Positions 17,631-26,384 of a stretch of 64,000 bases of DNA are shown piece after piece (positions within the stretch are counted from its first letter, which is position 1; the number at the start of each line of letters is the position of its first letter). The notes beneath the pieces are model-generated. The model did not search any database. It was not told the DNA's origin and was given only the letters and a program-made list of their open reading frames with translations. The DNA comes from an uncultured Ruegeria sp. (lineage in GTDB: Bacteria; Pseudomonadota; Alphaproteobacteria; Rhodobacterales; Rhodobacteraceae): NCBI RefSeq assembly GCF_947497005.1, contig NZ_CANMFF010000007.1:62001-126000 (forward strand), given 5' to 3'. The position numbers and the translations under genes are program-made.

Positions 17631-19646
17631 TCAGGCCGCGATCAAGCCGCGGCCCTTCAACAGGGCGTCCACACCCGGCAATCGACCCCGGAACGCCAGA
17701 TACAGGTCTTCCGCCTCGCGCGACCCGCCGGTGGACAGGATATTGTCCTCTAGCGCCTTGGCACGTTCCGGATCAAAGGCACCACCCGCCTCTTCAAAGG
17801 CGGCGAAGGCATCTGCATCCATCACCTCGGACCACATGTAGCTGTAATAACCCGAACTATAGCCATCACCCGCAAAGACATGCGCAAAATGCGGGGTCGC
17901 GTGGCGCATTCCGATGGCACGCGGCATCCCCAATTCCGCCAGAACTTCGCCTTGTTTTGCCATCGGATCTGTCGGGGCATCGCCATCATGGAAAGCCAGA
18001 TCAACAAGGGCCGAGGCGACATACTCCACCGTCTGGAACCCTTGATCGAAATTGGCGGCGTTTAGTACCTTTTGCAGCATCTCTTGCGGCATCGGCTCGC
18101 CCGTTTCGGCATGTGTCGCAAACTCGGCCAGAACCTCGGGCACTTCCAACCAGTGTTCGTAAAGTTGGCTGGGCAGTTCGACGAAATCGCGCGCCACGGA
18201 CGTGCCCGAGATGCTTTCATAGGTCACATCGGACAGCATCTGATGCAGGGCATGGCCGAATTCGTGGAACAGCGTCCGCGCGTCATCATAAGACAGCAGC
18301 GCCGGATCGCCCTTGGCAAAGTTGCAGACATTGATGACAACCGGCGCCTGAACTTTCGGGAACTTCGCCTGCGCCCGCATCGCGCTGCACCACGCACCAG
18401 ATCGCTTGGAACCTCGTGCAAAGTAGTCACCGATGAAAACGGCAATGTGCTTCCCGTCACGTGTGACGTCCCAAGCTCGGCAGTCAGGGTGATAGAGCGC
18501 TACATCCAACCGTTTGAACTCTAGCCCGAACAGCCGGTTTGCGCAGGCAAAAGACGCCTCGATCATACGATCCAGTTGCAGGTAGGGTTTCAACGCCGCC
18601 TCATCCAGATCATGTTCCGCCTTGCGCCGTTTTTCGGCATAATAGCGCCAATCCCAGGTTTCCAGCGGGCCATTGAAGCCGTCGTCTTGCATCATCTGCG
18701 TCAGGATTTCAGCGTCGACGTTGGCGCGGGACTTGGCAGGTTCCCACACTTGCATCAACAAATCTCGCACGCGGTCCGGCGTGCGGGCCATTTCGGTTTC
18801 CAGCTTATAATTGGCGAAAGTGTCATAGCCCAGTAGGTTGGCGCGTTCCTTGCGCAGCACCAAAATCTCAGCCGCGATGTCGCGGTTGTCAGTCTCGCCA
18901 CCATTGGCCCCTCGTGCTGCCCAGGCGCGATAAGCCTTTTCACGCAGGTCCCGGCGGGGCGAGAACTGCAGGAACGGAACAATCAATGACCGCGACAGGG
19001 TAACAACTGGCCCCTTTGCATCCTTCTCTTGCCCCGCAGCGCGGGCCGCGTCCACGACAAAATCCGGCAAACCCTGCATATCCTCTTCGGTCAAATCCAT
19101 GAACCAGTCCCGCTCATCCGCCAGCAGGTTCTGGGTAAAGGATGTGCCCGATGAGGCGAGACGCGATTTGATCTCTTGCATACGGGCGTCAGCGTCCCCT
19201 TCCAACGCCGCACCGGCACGCACGAACCCCCGATGAGTCAGCATCAGCACGCGGGCCTGTTCTTCGGAAAGGTTCAGATCATCACGCCGCGTCCAAAGAT
19301 CGGCAACGCGTTTGAACAGCGCCTTGTTCGAGGAAATGCCTGAAAAATGTGCCGAAAGTTTGGGGGAAAACTCCCGTTGCAGCTCTTCCCGCTTGGGGTT
19401 GCTGTCTGCACCTGCGACAGTAAAGAAAACCGACAGAACCTTGTCCAACTGCTCGCCTGCGGCCTCAAGCGCCTCAACCGTGTTGGCAAATGTAGGCATC
19501 TCTGGATTCGCTGCAATTGCGTCAATCTGGGCATTGTGCGCTTTCATCGCCTTATCCAGCGCAGGCGAGAAATCATCATCCGAGATATCAGCGAAAGGCG
19601 CGATTTCGAATGGGGTGGTCCAATTGGACAGGATCGGGTTGGTCAT
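17631..19646 (-). CDS. dcp: M3-family oligopeptidase, peptidyl-dipeptidase Dcp-like
   Basis: Zinc metallopeptidase that degrades short peptides in the cytoplasm. 671 residues, normal for Dcp/PrlC. The zinc motif LFHEFGHALHQM (HExxH) is near residue 453, with the third ligand Glu about 28 residues later in the RDFVELPSQLYEHW segment. No signal peptide. The ATG at 19646 has AAAGGAG upstream. It converges with the ghrA-like gene with only 2 bp between stops. Confidence 0.93.
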   Translation of the reverse strand: MTNPILSNWTTPFEIAPFADISDDDFSPALDKAMKAHNAQIDAIAANPEMPTFANTVEALEAAGEQLDKVLSVFFTVAGADSNPKREELQREFSPKLSAHFSGISSNKALFKRVADLWTRRDDLNLSEEQARVLMLTHRGFVRAGAALEGDADARMQEIKSRLASSGTSFTQNLLADERDWFMDLTEEDMQGLPDFVVDAARAAGQEKDAKGPVVTLSRSLIVPFLQFSPRRDLREKAYRAWAARGANGGETDNRDIAAEILVLRKERANLLGYDTFANYKLETEMARTPDRVRDLLMQVWEPAKSRANVDAEILTQMMQDDGFNGPLETWDWRYYAEKRRKAEHDLDEAALKPYLQLDRMIEASFACANRLFGLEFKRLDVALYHPDCRAWDVTRDGKHIAVFIGDYFARGSKRSGAWCSAMRAQAKFPKVQAPVVINVCNFAKGDPALLSYDDARTLFHEFGHALHQMLSDVTYESISGTSVARDFVELPSQLYEHWLEVPEVLAEFATHAETGEPMPQEMLQKVLNAANFDQGFQTVEYVASALVDLAFHDGDAPTDPMAKQGEVLAELGMPRAIGMRHATPHFAHVFAGDGYSSGYYSYMWSEVMDADAFAAFEEAGGAFDPERAKALEDNILSTGGSREAEDLYLAFRGRLPGVDALLKGRGLIAA

Positions 19647-19721
19647 GCGGATCTCCTTTGACCCTATAGCTAAGGCGCCATGGCCGGGTGTTCCAGAACC
19701 CTCAGCCTGCGTAAAGAAAGG

Positions 19722-20771
19722 TTAATCGTTTGCGGAACCACAAACGGGGCAATCGTCGCGGCGGGTCAGAGTGATCTTGCGGCTTTCCCCATATAACGCA
19801 TCATAGATCAGCATCTCGCCACGCAACGCCATTCCTGCACCCGTAATCACCTTGATCGCTTCGACCGCCATCATCGATCCAACAACGCCCGGCAGCGGGC
19901 CGATCACTCCGGCCTCGGAACAGGACGGGGCCAGACCGGGGGCCGGAGCCTCGGGGAAAATGCACTGATAGCAGGGGCTGCCATTGGTCGGGTCAAACAC
20001 ACTCAGCTGCCCCTCCCACTGCGACAAGGCCCCCGAGATCAGCGGCTTGGCCAGCGCGACAGCCGTGCGGTTCGCCAGATAGCGGGTCCCAAAATTGTCG
20101 GTGCCGTCAAGGATCAGATCAAATTCAGCAAACAGATCGGTCGCGATCTCATCGCTCAACCGGCGATGATAGGGCAGAACCACCACGTTCGGGTTTTGCG
20201 CTTCCATTGCCTGCTGGGCCGAGAAAACCTTGGGCATTTCGATATCTGCATCACGGTGAATGACCTGTCGCTGCAGGTTGGCATTTTCGACGACGTCATC
20301 ATCGACGACACCGATTGTGCCCACTCCTGCCGCTGCAAGATATTGCAACGCCGGTGCACCCAGACCACCAGCACCAATCACCAGTACCCGGGCCTTTTTC
20401 AGCTTTTTCTGTCCCGGCCCACCAAGTTCGCGCAACACGATATGGCGGGCATAGCGGTCCAGCTCGGTCTCGGTGAATCGGTCACTGGGCATGGCAGGTT
20501 CCTGCTCTGAAGCTGATCCCGCGCGTTTGCGCAGGGCTTTCAACCCTCTGCCATACAGCAAAGCCAATGCGGCGAAACCCACAAGAATCAGCCACAGCGC
20601 CGCAGACCCACCGGTTGCTTCTCGAAGAGGGTGCCCATCCGGCAAGATTAAATGAGATAGAATGACCCCGGCCAAGAGCACACTCACCGACACCACACGC
20701 GCTGTTTTCGAAGTGCCCGCGACATAACCAACACCCCAAAGCCCCGTAGCCAGAATGAGAACCAGAAGCAT
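19722..20771 (-). CDS. Membrane-anchored ThiF/MoeB-family adenylyltransferase
   Basis: An E1-like enzyme that adenylates the C-terminus of a small sulphur-carrier protein (ThiS/MoaD type). The catalytic region has GAGGLGAPALQYLAAAG (about residue 133), NLQRQV, DGTDNFGTRYL, the crossover region SCSEAGVIGPL with a candidate catalytic Cys, and paired zinc cysteines CYQC and CPVC. Unlike standard MoeB it has an N-terminal extension of about 90 residues with two to three hydrophobic helices, suggesting membrane attachment. No moa or thi gene adjoins it. Its start abuts the dut stop. Confidence 0.88.
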   Translation of the reverse strand: MLLVLILATGLWGVGYVAGTSKTARVVSVSVLLAGVILSHLILPDGHPLREATGGSAALWLILVGFAALALLYGRGLKALRKRAGSASEQEPAMPSDRFTETELDRYARHIVLRELGGPGQKKLKKARVLVIGAGGLGAPALQYLAAAGVGTIGVVDDDVVENANLQRQVIHRDADIEMPKVFSAQQAMEAQNPNVVVLPYHRRLSDEIATDLFAEFDLILDGTDNFGTRYLANRTAVALAKPLISGALSQWEGQLSVFDPTNGSPCYQCIFPEAPAPGLAPSCSEAGVIGPLPGVVGSMMAVEAIKVITGAGMALRGEMLIYDALYGESRKITLTRRDDCPVCGSAND

Positions 20772-21226
20772 CAGCCGCGCCCGGTCGAGCCGAAACCGCC
20801 CGCCCCGCGAGCTGTGTCGCCCAGCGCCTCGGTCAGCTCAAACAAGGCCTGCACGACCGGCGCGACCACCAGTTGCGCGATACGGTCGCCATGAGCGATT
20901 TCGAACCGGTCCTGACCCGCATTCATAACGATTACACCCAATGGCCCGCGATAATCGCTGTCGATGGTGCCCGGCGTGTTGGGCAGGGTAATCCCGTGTT
21001 TCAACGCAAGGCCCGAGCGGGGTCGGACCTGAACCTCATACCCCGTTGGGATTTCGATACGCAGCCCTGTCGGCACAAGCGCCCGCTGACCAGGACCCAG
21101 TACAATCGGAGTGCCATCGGGCAGATTGGCACGCACGTCAGCCCCAGCCGCCCCAGACGTTTCATAAGACGGCAACGCGACAGCGGGGTCCGCTCCGTCT
21201 TCGCGGATCACTCGAATTGCAACCAT
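20771..21226 (-). CDS. dut: Deoxyuridine 5'-triphosphate nucleotidohydrolase
   Basis: Hydrolyses dUTP to dUMP, keeping uracil out of DNA and supplying dTMP synthesis. 151 residues, normal trimeric dUTPase. Motifs in order: [36 protein letters not shown] (catalytic Asp), and the flexible C-terminal arm [11 protein letters not shown]. It lies 15 bp downstream of coaBC, an arrangement widespread in proteobacteria. Confidence 0.97.
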   Translation of the reverse strand: MVAIRVIREDGADPAVALPSYETSGAAGADVRANLPDGTPIVLGPGQRALVPTGLRIEIPTGYEVQVRPRSGLALKHGITLPNTPGTIDSDYRGPLGVIVMNAGQDRFEIAHGDRIAQLVVAPVVQALFELTEALGDTARGAGGFGSTGRG

Positions 21227-21241
21227 GCCTTTGCCTTTCCT

Positions 21242-22438
21242 TCAGCCTGCCAACGCGTCTGCGATCTTTGCCGCCAGCCGCCGGGCAACTTCGTCCTTCC
21301 CCAGACGCGGCCATTCTTCGGCTCCGCTATCCGAGATCAGGATGACCGCGTTCTCTGACCCGCCCATGATACCAGTTGCCGGGCTGACATCGTTGGCCAA
21401 AATCCAATCGCAGCCTTTGCGCAGGCGCTTGGCTGTGGCGTGTTCAACCACATTGTCGGTCTCAGCTGCGAAGCCAACCACCAGCGGTGGGCGGCCCACA
21501 TCCAACTGGGATACACGTTTCAGAATGTCCGGGTTTTCGGTAAATTCCAGGTCAGGCATACCATCCCGGCTTTTCTTAAGTTTTTTGTCCGACGCGCTGG
21601 CCACACGCCAATCCGCGACTGCTGCTGCGAACACGCCTGCATCGACGGGCAGAGCGGCATCGACGGCATCCGACATCTGTTGCGCCGTCTCGACCGATAC
21701 GACCTGCACACCTTCCGGAGGAGGCACATCTGCAGGACCGGTGACGAAGATCACCTCGGCCCCCAAATCCGCCAGTGCCCGCGCCACAGCGGCGCCCTGC
21801 GCCCCGGATGATCGGTTCGCAATGTACCGCACAGGATCTATCGGCTCATGTGTGGGGCCAGAAGTCACCAGTAAGCGCTTGCCCAGCAAAGGGCCAGCGG
21901 TTAGCTGCGCCTCAATCGCCGCGACAATTTCCAACGGCTCAGACATGCGGCCTGGACCATATTCACCGCAAGCCATGTCGCCTTCGGTCGGGCCAACAAC
22001 GCGCACCCCATCTTCCTGAAGCTGCTTGAGGTTTCGTTGCGTTGCCGGATGATCCCACATCCGCACATTCATCGCGGGCGCACACAGAACAGGTGTGTCC
22101 GTGGCCATCAGAAGGGTCGATGCCAGATCGGTGGCCAGTCCGGCGGCCATCTTGCCCATCAGGTCTGCCGTTGCAGGGGCCACGACGATCAGATCAGCAG
22201 AGCGTGACAATTGAATATGCCCCATCTCGGCCTCATCGGTCAGATCGAACAGATCGCGATAGACTTTTTGACCCGCAAGCGCAGACACCGACAGGGGGGT
22301 CACAAACTCTTCTGCTGCGCGGGTCAAAACAGGGGTCACTGCCGCGCCACGTTCACGTAGCCTGCGGATCAGGTCCAACGATTTGTAGGCCGCGATCCCG
22401 CCACCGATGATCAGCAGAATGCGTTTGGATGACAGCAT
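21242..22438 (-). CDS. coaBC: Bifunctional phosphopantothenoylcysteine decarboxylase/synthetase
   Basis: Two consecutive steps of coenzyme A biosynthesis. 398 residues. The N-terminal CoaC flavoprotein domain has IGGGIAAYKSLDLIRRL and the PAMNVRMW motif. The C-terminal CoaB domain begins at about residue 185 with VTSGPTHEPIDPVRYIANRSSG and carries KKLKKSRD (active-site Lys) and the nucleotide-binding segments. It is followed by dut. Confidence 0.96.
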   Translation of the reverse strand: MLSSKRILLIIGGGIAAYKSLDLIRRLRERGAAVTPVLTRAAEEFVTPLSVSALAGQKVYRDLFDLTDEAEMGHIQLSRSADLIVVAPATADLMGKMAAGLATDLASTLLMATDTPVLCAPAMNVRMWDHPATQRNLKQLQEDGVRVVGPTEGDMACGEYGPGRMSEPLEIVAAIEAQLTAGPLLGKRLLVTSGPTHEPIDPVRYIANRSSGAQGAAVARALADLGAEVIFVTGPADVPPPEGVQVVSVETAQQMSDAVDAALPVDAGVFAAAVADWRVASASDKKLKKSRDGMPDLEFTENPDILKRVSQLDVGRPPLVVGFAAETDNVVEHATAKRLRKGCDWILANDVSPATGIMGGSENAVILISDSGAEEWPRLGKDEVARRLAAKIADALAG

Positions 22439-22501
22439 GTTCAGCCCTTCCTGTCCCGGTCGGCCCCGACATTAGGCAAGGCCAGCAGGTAGTTCCAGCG
22501 A

Positions 22502-23326
22502 TTAATTCTGAACCTGAAACGCCGCACAGGGGTCTTCGCGCTCTACTGTGGGACTGTCGATTACGACATCGAAACCCCCGTCGATCACTCCATCCTCTGA
22601 TTGGCCCACTGTCACCACCTTCCATCCAGGCTGAAGGCGCGCGAGATACGTAGGAACACCCCGGTCCTTTCGCGCATGACCGTTTCCGGTGATCACGGCA
22701 ACCGGACCCCCGGTTTCCTCCATCGCACGCACCACCGCGCGGGCCAAAACAGCGTCACGCAGACGCTGGATCGCAACCATCTGGGGCAACATTTCAGTCG
22801 GCAGAGCATCGCAATGCGCGGCCAGCTGGTCGGCCTCACGCGCGGCCTGCTCCTCGGGCGTCAGCGGTACAGTCAAACCATAGCGCGCCGCGTCTGCGCC
22901 CAGCGCCGTGGCAGCACCCCGTTCCATCGCGGCACGTGCGGCGGAACGCGGAACCATGGCCCCGTAAACCGGGGCGCTTGAGGCCTCAAACACTGGATAG
23001 TACATACTGAGTGGAGGCCACCCGCTTTCCGCCCATTTCAGAATACGGTTCAACTCCTCAGGGTCTGCTACGGCTTTTTGCGCAAGCCGCTGTGCACCCT
23101 CTTCAGTGACCATTTCCCATACGACGGCCGAAGGCGAGATAGCCTCAAGCGCTTCGGCCTGAACAAGATGATGCCTGGGGTTGTCGTGGACCTCTCCGAG
23201 GATCACAACGTCGGCGTTCTGCATCGCAGACATCACATCATCAGGAATAAGTTCCTCCGACGACCCCGGTCGCGCTACCGCAACTGTAAGGCCAAGAACA
23301 CACGCAAGAATCGCAAGCTTTTTCAT
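22502..23326 (-). CDS. ChaN-like haem-binding-family protein (DUF399)
   Basis: A 274-residue exported protein of the ChaN/DUF399 family, whose members bind haem or act in iron handling in some bacteria. A signal peptide occupies about residues 1-23. The family motif VVILGEVHDNPRHH follows, then SAVVWEMV and VITGNGHARKDRGVP. There is no clear lipobox. The gene overlaps rpoH by 4 bp, so it is likely co-transcribed with the stress sigma factor. The haem role is inferred from family only. Confidence 0.85.
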   Translation of the reverse strand: MKKLAILACVLGLTVAVARPGSSEELIPDDVMSAMQNADVVILGEVHDNPRHHLVQAEALEAISPSAVVWEMVTEEGAQRLAQKAVADPEELNRILKWAESGWPPLSMYYPVFEASSAPVYGAMVPRSAARAAMERGAATALGADAARYGLTVPLTPEEQAAREADQLAAHCDALPTEMLPQMVAIQRLRDAVLARAVVRAMEETGGPVAVITGNGHARKDRGVPTYLARLQPGWKVVTVGQSEDGVIDGGFDVVIDSPTVEREDPCAAFQVQN

Positions 23327-24201
23327 GCGATGAAGTGTTGCACCTCGCGCGACTGGGCTTCAAGGTTCTTGCGCATCTTAGCGAAGGCTGCGGCTTCAAG
23401 CTGTCGCACGCGTTCTTTGGACAGGCCCAGCTCCCCGCCAAGGCTTTCCAATGTGCGCGCGGGCTCTCGCAGCTTGCGTTCGCGCACAATGAAACGCTCA
23501 CGATCGTTCAACGCATTCATCGCCGTCAACAACCACTCGCGCAATTGTTCGGTATCGTGGCTGTTTTCGACCGCTTCAGCAGCCTGTTCACGATCGTCTT
23601 CCAATGCGTCGATCCACTCTCGCCCATCTTCATCCGCCGATTGCACGGCGTTCAGGGAAAAGTCCGAGCCCGAAAGCCGCCCTTCCATCATTTCAACGTC
23701 ACGCAGGGGAACTCCGATTTCCGTAGCGATCATCTGATGAAGTTGATGGCGGTCCAGATCCAGGCCATCTGTGGCGGCCTCGCGTTCTAATCGAGCCTGG
23801 ACGCGACGCATGTTGAAAAACAGTGATTTCTGAGCCGAGGTCGAGCCGGTTCTGACCATGGACCAGTTCCGCATTACGTAGTCCTGAATGCTCGCCTTGA
23901 TCCACCACACGGCATAAGTCGAAAAGCGCACGCCGCGATCCGGGTCAAACTTGTCGGCGGCCTTCATCAAACCCAGACCGGCCTCCTGAATGAGGTCGTT
24001 CATTGGCGCGCCATAACGCTTGAACTTGGCTGCCATCGAAATCGCCAAACGCATGTACGCGGTAATCAGGCGGTGTAACGCCTTTTCATCTCGCTCATCG
24101 CGCCAGGCATACGCCAGCTTCAGTTCTGTTTCCGCATCCAGCAGCTCGGCCTTCATCGCCTGCCGGGACATCGAAAAGTCCGTCGCATTGTCCAGTGCCA
24201 T
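23323..24201 (-). CDS. rpoH: Heat-shock-type sigma factor RpoH, probably RpoHII-like
   Basis: Alternative sigma-70-family factor of 292 residues for heat or oxidative stress genes. Region 2 contains LIQEAGLGLMKAADKFDPDRGVRFSTYAVWW, and the RpoH box follows as AQKSLFFNMRR. Region 4.2 is ESLGGELGLSKERVRQLE. QDYVMRNWSMVRTG looks to me more like the RpoHII than the RpoHI paralogue of Rhodobacterales; this is from memory. The start at ATG 24201 follows GGGGAGAGG; the open frame to 24285 is upstream sequence. It is divergent from cobU. Confidence 0.93.
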   Translation of the reverse strand: MALDNATDFSMSRQAMKAELLDAETELKLAYAWRDERDEKALHRLITAYMRLAISMAAKFKRYGAPMNDLIQEAGLGLMKAADKFDPDRGVRFSTYAVWWIKASIQDYVMRNWSMVRTGSTSAQKSLFFNMRRVQARLEREAATDGLDLDRHQLHQMIATEIGVPLRDVEMMEGRLSGSDFSLNAVQSADEDGREWIDALEDDREQAAEAVENSHDTEQLREWLLTAMNALNDRERFIVRERKLREPARTLESLGGELGLSKERVRQLEAAAFAKMRKNLEAQSREVQHFIA

Positions 24202-24254
24202 AAACCTCTCCCCTGTTTGCAGGCGATGGTCGGACTTGCCTTGCCGACCTAAGA

Positions 24255-24284
24255 CCGATACGCAAAACAGCACCAATCGGATCA
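24255..24284 (-). promoter_or_regulatory. Candidate ECF (RpoE-ChrR type) promoter for rpoH
   Basis: On the minus strand, TGATCC (24284-24279), an 18-bp spacer and TATCGG (24260-24255) lie about 55 bp upstream of rpoH. TGATCC is the -35 consensus I recall for the singlet-oxygen sigma-E of Rhodobacter. The -10 match is poorer. Confidence 0.4.
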
Positions 24285-24300
24285 ACTATAGGTAAGAATT

Positions 24301-24822
24301 GTGTCGCCGGATTTAACCTTGGTTCTGGGTGGGGCTGCGTCGGGAAAGTCAGTTTTCGCTGAAGAACTTGTTGCTTCTTCAAGGAAAAACCGCGTTTACC
24401 TTGCGACATCACAAGTGTTTGATGACGAGATGCGTCAGAAAATAGACCGTCACCTGAAACAACGCGGCAACGGCTGGAGCACGGTTGAAGAACCCTTTGA
24501 CTTGGGGCCGGTTCTGGCGCGATTGTCGCCCGATCAGATCTGCCTTATCGATTGCGCCACCATGTGGCTGAGCAATCATCTGCCAGCCGAAACCGAGCTG
24601 GAGCAGGCACAAGCCGACCTGCTTGAAGCACTGCGCGCATGCCCTGCCCAAATCGTAATTGTCTCGAACGAGGTTGGCTACGGCATTGTTCCGGACAATG
24701 CCCTAGCCCGCCGGTTCCGCGAAGCGCAAGGTCGGTTGAACATCGCACTTGCGGCACAGGCTGATCTGGTGGTGCAGGTTGCCGCCGGGTTGCCTCTGGT
24801 ATTGAAAGGGCAATTGCCGTGA
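24301..24822 (+). CDS. cobU: Adenosylcobinamide kinase / guanylyltransferase
   Basis: Phosphorylates adenosylcobinamide and adds GMP in nucleotide-loop assembly of cobalamin. 173 residues. The P-loop LVLGGAASGKSVFAEEL is at the N-terminus; the guanylylated His lies in DRHLKQRGNGW; LIDCATMWLSNHL and VSNEVGYGIVP follow as in CobU/CobP. Starts at GTG 24301. It overlaps the next gene by 4 bp. B12 is relevant here because ecm in this window encodes a B12-dependent mutase. Confidence 0.94.
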   Translation: MSPDLTLVLGGAASGKSVFAEELVASSRKNRVYLATSQVFDDEMRQKIDRHLKQRGNGWSTVEEPFDLGPVLARLSPDQICLIDCATMWLSNHLPAETELEQAQADLLEALRACPAQIVIVSNEVGYGIVPDNALARRFREAQGRLNIALAAQADLVVQVAAGLPLVLKGQLP

Positions 24823-25397
24823 CACATCTGCACCTTGTCCGGCACGGGCCAACACATGCAAAAACCATGGTCGGCTGGTCCGATTTGCCCGCAGACCTAA
24901 GCGATACAGCGGCCCTGCAACGCCTGAACGACCATTTACCGCCCGAGGCTCTTGTGATCTCGTCCGATCTGTCGCGCGCAATCGACACCGCCTCAGCCAT
25001 ACAAGGTCAACGCCGTCGCCTGCCCCACAATCCGGATCTGCGCGAAATCCATTTCGGCCGCTGGGAGTTGCGTGGATTTGCCGAGATTGAAGCAGAGGAC
25101 CCAGAACTTGCCTTTGCATATTGGGACAACCCCGGCGATGTCCGCCCGCCACAAGGCGAAAGCTGGAATGACGTGCGCAATCGGGTCGATTCTGCCATCG
25201 ACGCGCTTATCGCCACGCATATGGGCCGCGATCTGGTGATCGTTGCGCATTTCGGCGTGATCCTCACTCAGGTACAGCGCGCCCTTGATCTGGACGGGCA
25301 ACAGACATTTTCGCATCGGATCGACAACCTGTCGGTGACAGACATCGCTTTGGAAGGTGGCAGCCGGTCGATTGGCGCGATCAATCACCTTCCGTGA
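24819..25397 (+). CDS. Histidine-phosphatase-family protein, CobC-like
   Basis: A 192-residue phosphoglycerate-mutase-fold phosphatase. LHLVRHGPTH contains the phosphorylated His; SDLSRAIDTA, REIHFGRWE and VIVAHFGV supply the other active-site segments. Overlap with cobU suggests the alpha-ribazole-phosphatase (CobC) role in cobalamin synthesis, but this family is broad and the assignment depends on context. GTG start at 24819. Confidence 0.85.
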   Translation: MTHLHLVRHGPTHAKTMVGWSDLPADLSDTAALQRLNDHLPPEALVISSDLSRAIDTASAIQGQRRRLPHNPDLREIHFGRWELRGFAEIEAEDPELAFAYWDNPGDVRPPQGESWNDVRNRVDSAIDALIATHMGRDLVIVAHFGVILTQVQRALDLDGQQTFSHRIDNLSVTDIALEGGSRSIGAINHLP

Positions 25398-25455
25398 ACA
25401 GGCCGCGCACAAATCACTGTTTTACCGGGCCGTGAACCTGCGGCATCGTCTTCGT

Positions 25456-26337
25456 ATGACTTATGATTTGTTTATCGGCGACCGCCTCTTCTCCAGCTGG
25501 TCCATGCGTGGTTGGTTGATGCTCGAAAAGTTCAATCTGCCCTATCGCAGCCACATGACCGGCCTCTATTCGGGCACCATGGCACAGGACATGGAGCCGC
25601 TGGCCCCGGCCCGCCTGGTTCCGGCCCTGCGACTGCCGGACGATACAGTTGTGGGCGAAAGCCTGGCCATGGCCGAAACGCTGGCCGAGCGCCACCCAGA
25701 TGCCAGGTTGTGGCCGTCAGATCCCACGGCCCGGGCAACAGCTCGCTGGCTGTGCGCTGAGATGGTGGCCGGGTTCGGGGCTTTGCGAGGTGAATGCCCC
25801 ATGCAATTGCTGCATGTGTGGCAGGGTTTCAAACCGTCAGATGAGACGTTGGCAGATCTTGCTCGGATCGAAACACTCTGGGCCCATGCACGTGGAATAT
25901 CCGGCACAGCCCAAGGCCCGTTGTTCGGCGCCTACTCAGTGGCGGACGTGTTCTACACGCCCGTCGCGGCGCGGATCATCGGGTACGGGCTGCCCGTTTC
26001 AGAGGCCAACCAGGCCTATTGCCTGGACCTGCTGTCGGACCCGATCGTCAGACAATGGCGCGCAATGGGTTTGACCGTTCAATATGAACCCTTCCCCTAT
26101 CCGCAAGGCTTGCCCTCCGGATCCTGGCCAATCGGCGGGGTTTCAAGCGCCAAACCGGTGCCCGGCCCGTCAATCAACGATGCTTGCCCGTATTCCGGCA
26201 ATCCGGTTGCGGATTTTTTGGACCTGGACGGCCAATGCTGGGGATTCTGTAACCCATTCTGCCGCGACAAAACCGTGGCCGACCCCAACGCGTGGCCCAA
26301 ATTCATTGCTTTGCGCGCGGCCGTTAACGAAACTTAA
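25456..26337 (+). CDS. Glutathione S-transferase fused to a YHS-like cysteine module
   Basis: A 293-residue protein, longer than usual GSTs (about 200-220). The N-terminal thioredoxin-fold domain has the active-site segment DRLFSSWSMRGWLML and the GESLAMAETLAE segment that binds the gamma-glutamyl group, followed by an all-helical domain. The last 53 residues form a separate module with CPYSGNP, then DGQCWGFCNPFCRDK and DPNAWP (Cys 244, 261, 265, 269), resembling the metal-binding YHS pattern. I start at ATG 25456; the frame extends upstream into the previous gene. No strong ribosome-binding site. Confidence 0.8.
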   Translation: MTYDLFIGDRLFSSWSMRGWLMLEKFNLPYRSHMTGLYSGTMAQDMEPLAPARLVPALRLPDDTVVGESLAMAETLAERHPDARLWPSDPTARATARWLCAEMVAGFGALRGECPMQLLHVWQGFKPSDETLADLARIETLWAHARGISGTAQGPLFGAYSVADVFYTPVAARIIGYGLPVSEANQAYCLDLLSDPIVRQWRAMGLTVQYEPFPYPQGLPSGSWPIGGVSSAKPVPGPSINDACPYSGNPVADFLDLDGQCWGFCNPFCRDKTVADPNAWPKFIALRAAVNET

Positions 26338-26384
26338 ACCACAACCGTGGCAGCAACGTCCTGTTAACCAAGAACAGGACTGCC

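Noticed and set aside
26324..26337. TTAA-N6-TTAA at the end of the GST gene as a CtrA box
   Set aside because: Spacing is 6 rather than 7 bp, and it lies within the coding end of the gene.
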